Of a stretch of 12,216 nt of DNA, positions 7,549-12,216 are shown piece after piece. This DNA is from Baffinella frigidus (taxonomy: Eukaryota > Cryptophyceae > Cryptomonadales > Baffinellaceae). Position numbers and translations under genes: made by a program. The notes below the pieces were generated by a model. That model was not told where the DNA came from. It saw only the letters and a list, made by a program, of their open reading frames with translations, and did no database searches. Position 1 is the stretch's first letter. Each line of letters opens with the position of its first letter. The stretch spans positions 88,728 to 100,943 of the forward strand of contig MU646567.1 in assembly GCA_026770585.1 (NCBI GenBank), in the 5' to 3' direction.

Positions 7549-7815
7549 CGGGGGTACCTCACTCAAAAGGGAGGAGCCCCTTTGGCTGAAGGAAACGCGC
7601 CAGCTCTATTCTCAGGCGAGGTCAGCGAACTGTGGGCCAAAAACAATTTAGAAAACTGTGGGACAAAAACAATCGAACCAGAAACTTTCAAGGAAAGCGG
7701 TCGACACATTCTCATGGAGAAAATGGCCGGTGGCACGTTCTTGAAAACTAAGAAACACACCGCTCAAAAACGCTTGGTTGTTATCCGAACCGTTCGAATG
7801 GACGAGGTACCCCTG
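7549..7815. mobile_element. Family A-ended element with an unrelated interior
   Basis: Left end GGGGTACCTCACTCAAAAGG and right end GACGAGGTACCCCTG followed by TA are degenerate family A termini. The roughly 220-bp interior is not the palindromic core. It is AT-richer and holds a 26-bp direct repeat, AACTGTGGGCCAAAAACAAT at 7628 and a near copy at 7654. A plus-strand frame crosses it but begins in a terminal repeat (MSEVPL) and has no protein family pattern. It may be a separate subfamily or captured sequence. Confidence 0.6.
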
Positions 7816-7856
7816 TACGCGGTGGAACAAGTGTGCGCGCGCCCAACGTGCCGCGA

Positions 7857-7943
7857 CCCCCTAGGACCCTACAGTAGGCCTACGCCTAGGGCCCTATGGT
7901 GGTCCTATGGGGGGGGCAGTTTCTTATGAATGAGGTACCCCTG
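7857..7943. mobile_element. MITE family A, left-truncated copy
   Basis: The palindromic core (CCTAGGACCCTACAGTAGGC and GGGCCCTATGGTGGTCC) and the right terminus TTCTTATGAATGAGGTACCC are present, followed by TA. The left terminus is missing. Confidence 0.75.
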
Positions 7944-7997
7944 TACTGTGAGGTCAAGGCTAGCTCGCTCTCTGCCCTGCAGCAGGCGCGTCGGTTA

Positions 7998-8191
7998 CAG
8001 GGATGCCTCGCTCATAACAGACCATCCCACCCTGGTACTCTACATGTACAGTAGGAACCCTAAACCCTAAAACCTAAACCCTAAACCCTAAACCCACCAT
8101 CCCACCCTGGGACCCTACAGTAGGAACATGCATAGGGTCCTATGGTGGCCCTTGGAGGGGGGGGCGGTTTGTTATGAGCGAGGTACCCCTG
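7998..8191. mobile_element. MITE family A copy carrying a telomere-type insert
   Basis: Left end CAGGGATGCCTCGCTCATAA and right end TTATGAGCGAGGTACCCCTG are both flanked by TA. At 194 bp it is about 75 bp longer than its relatives. The extra length is a CCCTAAA tract plus a near-duplicate of the phrase ACCATCCCACCCTGG...TAGGAAC on both sides of the tract. Confidence 0.85.
8056..8095. repeat. Interstitial CCCTAAA telomere-type tract
   Basis: About five and a half units of CCCTAAA with one deviant unit (CCTAAAA), inside the family A element at 7998-8191. Confidence 0.9.
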
Positions 8192-8232
8192 TACTGACCA
8201 CGTCCTGCTCACCACCACCACTCATCCCCCGC

Positions 8233-8261
8233 CACTCACTCACTCACTCACTCACTCACTC
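8233..8261. repeat. (CACT)7 microsatellite
   Basis: Tetranucleotide run of 29 bp followed by a C-rich run. It lies about 150 bp past the stop codon of the ankyrin gene in that gene's orientation, so probably in its 3' UTR or flank. Confidence 0.9.
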
Positions 8262-8410
8262 AACCCCCCCCCCGCACTTCTACTCAAACACCCGACGCTG
8301 ATGCCACCTGTACACCCACGCCAGAAACACCCTCCTCCCTCTCATGAGTCCCCTCCCTCGCGTCCCCTCTCTCGCGCCCCGTGACCCCGACATCATCCCC
8401 CCGATCGACA

Positions 8411-11400
8411 CTACTCCCCCGAAGTGGGCGGGAGCGACCCAGCCGGGAGCTCGAACTGGCCCATGCCCCCCGCGGCGACGAGCATCTCGAGGAGCTCGAC
8501 CTTGGCGTCCCCCTGGGTGCCGCGCGCGAGGTCCATGGCCGTGCGCCCGTCGCGCCGCCGGAGGTTCACCGACGCGCCCCGCTCCAGCAGCGTGCGCACC
8601 ACCTGGGCACATAACAAGCCCCCCCCCCGTTACTCAATTGAAGTACAGGGGTACCTCGCTCATAAGAAACCGCCTGCTCCTAGGACGCTACAGTAGGGCT
8701 ATGCCTAGGGCCCTACGGTGGTCCTAGGGGGGGCGCGGTGTCTTATGAGCGAGGTACCCCTGTACACCGGCGATGGTAGGAGAAGGCCAGTGACGCTCCA
8801 AACATTATAAACCATGGCACTGGCATCAAGCCTTGCGTGCGCACCACCTGCGAGACGGGTTCAGTGCAGGCCCTGGTCGCGAGCGAGCGGCTCGGTTCGC
8901 GGATCCACGGATGCGCTCCGCTCCAGCAGCGTGCGCACCACCAGAACACACCACCGCCCCCCCACGTTACTCGATTGAAGTTCCCCGTAACTCGATTGAA
9001 GGTCCTTGTTACTCGACGGGTTCTGTTCAGGCCCTGGTTGCGAGGAAACGGATCTGGCAACGGGGTCCGTCATGAGCAGATGCCGCTCCAGCAGCGTGCG
9101 CACCTCCTGAACACACCAGCGGCAACGATTTGTGAGGACGCCATGGGTGGGATAGGCCCGCCTCGGGAGCTCTTGGAGTACTTGGAGTACTTGAATATGA
9201 GGTCAACGGGGGCAGGATGTGGTTCTTCACTGAAGGAAAGGAAGTTCACTAGTTGAATACGCCCCCCCCCAAGGCCACGTGCGCACCACCTGCGACGGGT
9301 TCAGTTCAGAGCCTGGGTGCGAGGAAAAGGCTCTGGTCACGGGTTCAGTCATTCGCAGATGCTCGGGGGGCCACACTCACCAGCGCCCCCCGTGACTCGA
9401 TTAAAGATCCCCGTTACTCGATTGAAGGTCCCCGCCACAAAACGTTTTGTGAGGACGATACGCCCCCCCCCCAAAGGCCGAAGACCGCTTGTAGGGTGGT
9501 CTAAGGCTCACTTGCCGGCATGGGCCAACTGTAGGCGTCTACGCCGTGTGTGGTGGACCGTGGTTCCGAGTAACCTCTGCATTTGACGGGAGACACGGAT
9601 GTGCGCAGGGGGGGCGAGCCAGAGGAACTTCGTGGGTTTAGGGTTGAGGGTGAAGGGTGCAGGGTTTAGGGTATATGATTTAGGGTTCGGGGTTTAGGGT
9701 TTGGGGTGTAGGGTTTAGGGTTTGGGGTTTAGGGTTTAGGGTTGAGGGAGTAGGGTTTAGGGTTTTGTGTTTAGGATTTGAGGTTCCCAAAAACGGGTTT
9801 AGGGTTTAGGGTTTAGAGGTTAGGGGTTATGGGTTACAGGAGACCGGGTTACAGGAGACCGGGCAATCACGGCCAACAGCAATCAGGAAACATCGTTTCC
9901 TGGTCCAGCCAACACCGGCGATGGTAGGAGAAGGCCACTGACGCTGCAAACGTTATGAATGATGGCACTGGCTTCAAGCTTTAGCGGGACGGTGTAATTC
10001 AGTAATCACATAAGGGCGTTTCTCAATCAGGGCGAATTACATGAAGGGCGTTTTCGTAATCACATCAAGGGCGTTTCCAATCACCTCATGGCTCCAAGCT
10101 TGAGCGGGAGGGATATTTCAACCAAATAATTAAATTAAATAGGTTTCCAATCGGGGCGAGACCTCGATGCGTGCGGTGCCGCTCTTGGACATGACCGCGA
10201 GCATCAACGGGGTGTCGAACTGGTCCGAGACCATCCGGTGGTTCACGTCCGCGTGGAAGTCGAGCAGCGTTTTGACCACTGTGCCGCGCCCCATGTGGCA
10301 GGCCATCGACAGCGCCGTCTCGCCCCCCTCCGGCGCCCGCCGGTCCACCAGGGCGCCCTGCGCCCCAACGCTCTGCGTTACTCCTCAACTCCGGCAGTTG
10401 CTCCACAACTCGGCGGGTTCCACCACAATTCCGGGGGTGAATCCACAATTCCGGGGGTGACTCCACAACTCTGGGGGTGACTCCACGTGGCCGTGTTGCT
10501 GCACCAGGAATGTCGGCCAACCGGGCCCCCCGCGGTTCTCGAGACACACTCCAGGCGAATCGTGGCCCTTTTATTAAAAAAATACAAGTGGCCACATATT
10601 TTTTTTTAGAGGATTTGAGTGGGGATTGGGCAAGTTGGTCACGTTCCGTAGAGCAACGTGGCCAACCCTGTACACATTCTGGACGCGAGTGTATAACCAA
10701 CATGTAAGAAAACAGCACGCTGCGCCTCGAGTGTAGGAGCCAATCGAGAATGCTGGAGGGGCCTGCTTACATGTGGGAGTGTAAAACTTTGTACCAGAAT
10801 AGACAGTGGCTCCAAGGGCAATGAAAGTTACTACATAAATGCTACATATAAAATTATCTTAGTTTAAAATAGGCCCCTTGTGCATTCTCGTGTGGCCGGG
10901 TGTCGTGGTGGGAGCGTGGTCTCAGCAGGCGTTGGTACCTTGTCGAGTTAGCGATTGATCACTTTTCAAAAGGCTGAAAAGGGGCGATGATCCTCGAGGG
11001 GCCTCTCGAGGATCATCGAGCTCCTGTTTCAGGTTCCGCCCGCTTCCCGCTGTAGAACTCAGATTGATTGTAGCACAGATCGATGCCGTGGTAGAGGTCC
11101 CAGCGGGCGTACCTTCTCGATGATCCTCGAGGGGCCTCTTGCGGATCATCGAGCTCCTGTTTCAGGGTAGTAAAGAAGAAGGATGCAGCGCGAGTTCGTA
11201 CCTTCACAACCGTCAGCCAAGATTCGGGGATTTCGTCGAGGAAACCCACCGACGAAATCCCCGAACTAATGGTTGATGAGAGACACGCGGTGGGCAGGTC
11301 GAGAGGGAATTCAAGGGCGAAACCTTGCCGCGGAGCATCTTGGCGATTTCGTCGCTGCCGTTCATACGTAAACAATTGATAGGACCCTACGGTAGGAAAT

Positions 11401-12209
11401 CCAAGGGACCTAGGAATAAACAATTCCTAGGACCTTACGGTAGGAAATCCAAGGGACCTAGGAATTTCCTATGGGGGGTGAATAGATGGCGAGGCCAGCC
11501 CAGGAATCTTGCGTGGATGCGCCGCCTCATGAGCCAGGTAGAGCGGGTCTCTCATTAGTTGACACGATTCGGACCACGAAAACAAAATAAATGGTGAACA
11601 AAATGAGTCAACTTGTGTAGTAACTTTCATTGAAATGAGAATTCTTTTTTTCTCGCAATGAAATTTACTACACAAGTTGACTCATTTTGTTCACCGTTTA
11701 TTTTGTTTTCGACCGAAAAAGGTGTCAACTAATGAGAAACCCGCTCTACATGTACAGCTGTACATGCACAGCTGTACATGGCTACCTCGCTCATAAAAAT
11801 TCGCCCCCCCCCCCTAGGGCCACCATGAGGCCCTAGGCATGGGCCCTATGGTGGCCCTAGGGGGGGTCGTACTTTGTCGAGGAGCATCTTGGCGATTTCG
11901 TCGTTGCTCATGAGCAAGGTGCTGTACAGGGCTACCTCACTTATAACAGGGCTACCTCACTTCTAAAAATCTGTACAGGGCTACCTCACTTATAAAAATC
12001 TGCCCCCACTCCCCTGGGGCCACCATGGGGCCCATGCCTAGGGCCCCATGGTGGCCCTGTGGTCCGACGAGGGGGGTTGTATAACGACGAGGGGGGGGTC
12101 GTACTTTGTCGAGAAGCATCTTGGCGATTTCGTCGTTGCCCATCTCGGCTGCTTCGAAGAGCGTCGACACGTCGTTGGGCCCCACCTGCCGCGTGGGTGC
12201 GGAAGACAT
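8411..12209 (-). CDS. Ankyrin-repeat protein, three exons
   Basis: Coding exons on the minus strand are 12105-12209, 10163-10357 and 8411-8602, giving 163 codons plus TAG. Both introns are phase 0 (GTACGA...GCGCAG and GTCTCG...GCCCAG). The joins complete ankyrin consensus exactly: exon 1 ends MLLDK and exon 2 begins GALVDRR; exon 2 ends GTARIE and exon 3 begins VVRTLLERGASVN. Four repeats fill the protein: about residues 12-43 (LFEAAEMGNDEIAKMLLDKG), 44-76 (GETALSMACHMGRG), 77-115 (DTPLMLAVMSKSG) and 116-148 (GRTAMDLARG). A short tail ends PPTSGE. There is no signal or membrane segment, so it is a soluble protein-binding scaffold with unknown partner. The start has a weak context (C at -3) and the frame stays open to the window edge, so exon 1 may extend further. 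Both introns are full of repeats and exon echoes. Confidence 0.9.
8646..8762. mobile_element. MITE family A, intact copy with TA target duplication
   Basis: CAGGGGTACCTCGCTCATAA at the left and its inverse at the right enclose 117 bp, with TA on both sides (8644-8645 and 8763-8764). It sits in GTTACTCAATTGAAG, a repeat phrase that occurs uninterrupted elsewhere in the same intron (near 8970, 9410), consistent with insertion into that repeat. It lies about 45 bp from ankyrin exon 3. Confidence 0.9.
8764..8833 (+). repeat. 70-bp direct repeat, second copy at 9912-9981
   Basis: ACACCGGCGATGGTAGGAGA at the start, then AAGGCCAGTGACGCT, and TGGCACTGGC near the end are shared by the two copies 1.15 kb apart, with about ten differences. 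Both lie in ankyrin intron 2; a fragment (CCAAGCTTGAGCGGGA) recurs near 10094. Confidence 0.85.
8835..9290 (-). pseudogene. Tandem echoes of ankyrin exon 3 with acceptor edges
   Basis: GTGCGCACC on the plus strand (GGTGCGCAC read as exon 3's VRT) recurs near 8838, 8932, 9094 and 9279, each at the edge of a repeated unit of about 95-185 bp. On the minus strand the first and last keep CGCAG|GTGGTGCGCACG, the third keeps TTCAG|GAGGTGCGC, and the second has lost the AG (TTCTG). The middle two continue into CTGCTGGAGCGG (LLER). The unit spacer repeats GGGTTCAGTTCAGGCCCTGG with changes. All are in gene orientation and upstream of the real exon. Confidence 0.8.
9637..9836. repeat. Degenerate interstitial TTTAGGG array
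   Basis: About 200 bp of TTTAGGG units with many variants (TTGAGGG, TTCGGGG, TGTAGGG) and one non-repeat interruption near 9788-9798. The G-rich strand is the plus strand, opposite to the tract at 8056-8095. It lies inside ankyrin intron 2. Confidence 0.9.
10002..10110 (+). repeat. Short irregular repeat, AATCACATAAGGGCGTTT unit
   Basis: AATCACAT(A/C)AAGGGCGTTT and variants such as AATCAGGGCGAATTACATG occur three to four times up to about 10090. A related phrase, TTTCCAATCGGGGCGA, directly abuts the donor of ankyrin exon 2, so the array reaches the exon edge. Confidence 0.6.
10388..10487 (+). repeat. Tandem repeat of about 21 bp, TCCACAATTCCGGGGGTGAC unit
   Basis: About five units, the last three well conserved. 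It starts about 30 bp upstream of the ankyrin exon 2 acceptor in intron 1. On the minus strand the units read GTCACCCCCGGAATTGTGGA. Confidence 0.85.
10490..10980. other. Intron 1 segment without recognisable features
   Basis: This AT-richer part of ankyrin intron 1 shows only short A/T runs (for example near 10577 and 10600) and no coding pattern or clear long repeat. Confidence 0.5.
10985..11018. repeat. Palindrome CGATGATCCTCGAG with 6-nt loop, duplicated downstream
   Basis: Arms of 14 bp at 10985-10998 and 11005-11018 are perfect complements. The palindrome plus the following AGCTCCTGTTTCAGG recurs at 11118-11166 with a few changes that break the second arm. Spacing is 133 bp. Confidence 0.85.
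11223..11265. repeat. Perfect 16-bp inverted repeat TTCGGGGATTTCGTCG
   Basis: Arms at 11223-11238 and 11250-11265, with an 11-nt loop. The GATTTCGTCG part is shared with ankyrin exon 1 (the EIAK codons) and with its echoes, so the hairpin may have arisen from an inverted exon piece. Confidence 0.85.
11381..11475 (+). repeat. 48-bp tandem pair with MITE-core sequence
   Basis: AGGACC(C/T)TACGGTAGGAAAT followed by CCAAGGGACCTAGGAAT occurs at 11381 and 11429, period 48. The words CCCTACGGTAGG and CCTAGG are those of the family A core, so this is probably a derived core fragment. Confidence 0.8.
11541..11746. mobile_element. MITE family B, 206 bp, near-complete fold-back with TA flanks
   Basis: Left arm GAGCGGGTCTCTCATTAGTT... 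and right arm are inverted copies over about 90 bp with roughly ten differences, separated by an AT-rich loop of about 20-25 nt. TA stands on both sides (11539-11540 and 11747-11748), as expected for Tc1/mariner-type or similar TA insertion. No coding capacity. Confidence 0.85.
11748..11780. repeat. Nested palindromes CATGTACAGCTGTACATG
   Basis: An 18-bp perfect palindrome followed at once by CACAGCTGTACATG fills the gap between the family B element and the next family A element. Confidence 0.8.
11777..11868. mobile_element. MITE family A variant, right end replaced by exon echo
   Basis: The left terminus is GGCTACCTCGCTCATAAAAA; the core contains CTAGGGCCACC...GGGCCCTATGGTGGCCCTAG. The right terminus is absent, and the core continues directly into TCGTACTTTGTC, the donor edge of the ankyrin exon 1 echo. 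Confidence 0.75.
11927..12062. mobile_element. MITE family A variant with three stacked left ends
   Basis: CAGGGCTACCTCACTTATAA-type left termini start at 11927, 11947 and 11976, followed by one core (GGGGCCACCATGGGGCCC...GGGCCCCATGGTGGCCC). No matching right terminus is seen. About 40 bp of GACGAGGGGGG repeats lead to the donor of the real exon 1. It lies in ankyrin intron 1. Confidence 0.75.
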
Positions 12210-12216
12210 GAGCGAG

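Larger units (their letters stand above)
8603..10162 (-). other. Intron 2 of the ankyrin gene
   Basis: A 1.56 kb intron from ATCGAG|GTCTCG to GTGCCCAG|GTG. In plus order it holds an intact family A MITE, a tandem block with exon 3 echoes (about 8835-9290), a stretch of ACTCGATTGAAGG repeats (about 8970-9020 and 9395-9435), a degenerate TTTAGGG array, a 15-bp tandem pair near 9834-9863 and a short-period repeat at 10002-10110. Confidence 0.8.
11324..11911 (-). pseudogene. Two echoes of the ankyrin exon 1 3' edge
   Basis: At 11873-11911 the minus strand reads codons for MSNDEIAKMLLDK followed by the same intron start, GTACGACCCCCC. At 11324-11364 it reads NGSDEIAKMLRGK followed by GTTTCG. The genuine exon has MGNDEIAKMLLDK|GTACGA. 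Both echoes are in intron 1 in gene orientation and begin after an ATG. The nearer one runs straight into the core of a family A MITE, as does the real exon 1. Confidence 0.85.

Noticed and set aside
7531-7929. 132-codon plus-strand frame starting MSEVPL
   Set aside because: The start lies in a MITE terminal repeat and the end in a MITE core; the same MSEVPL would arise from any intact copy.
10086-10718. 210-codon minus-strand open frame over ankyrin exon 2
   Set aside because: It is out of frame with the ankyrin repeats and runs through the 21-bp tandem repeat. Exon 2 in the correct frame is 10163-10357.

Overview
The window looks like nuclear DNA of a eukaryote, most likely a repeat-rich microalga or other protist. 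Five GT-AG introns can be placed by reading-phase match, the one intronless-looking gene is followed by an AATAAA signal, and there are interstitial TTTAGGG tracts and palindromic MITE-type elements. I see no bacterial operons, Shine-Dalgarno sites, tRNA or rRNA genes, or CRISPR. The species cannot be fixed from the sequence; TTTAGGG telomere repeats occur in plants, many algae and dinoflagellates.

Three protein genes are supported. (1) Minus strand, join(53..181, 3465..3534, 5449..5526, 5813..5880): a complete four-exon gene for a 114-residue TMEM14/FAX-family membrane protein. All junction phases agree, and the exons line up without gaps with the family pattern (GG-x-x-GY, GSxPSL, LAxS-x-x-L, SGKxMP). 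(2) Plus strand, 6321..6836: an unrecognised Ser-rich 171-residue protein with an AATAAA signal 103 nt after its stop. It is divergent from gene 1, with about 440 bp between the two start codons. (3) Minus strand, join(8411..8602, 10163..10357, 12105..12209): a three-exon gene for a 163-residue protein made almost wholly of four ankyrin repeats.

The rest is mostly intron and intergenic repeat. Intron 3 of gene 1 (182-3464) and both introns of gene 3 (8603-10162 and 10358-12104) are swollen by tandem blocks. 7200-8200 is a cluster of short palindromic elements with CAGGGGTACCTCGCTCATAA termini and TA flanks. Other fold-back elements lie at 1963-2128, 5096-5190 and 11541-11746. A degenerate TTTAGGG array fills 9637-9836, and a CCCTAAA tract sits inside one MITE at 8056-8095.

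The most striking observation is a recurring pattern in both spliced genes. The intron-facing edge of an exon, with its own splice site, is repeated several times as truncated 'echoes' inside the adjoining intron, always in the gene's orientation. Four exon edges show this (TMEM14 exons 3 and 4, ankyrin exons 1 and 3), giving about 14 echoes. Many keep a usable AG or GT and an open frame of a few codons, so they could act as decoy or alternative splice sites and truncated terminal exons. Function is inference; the repeats themselves are visible in the sequence.
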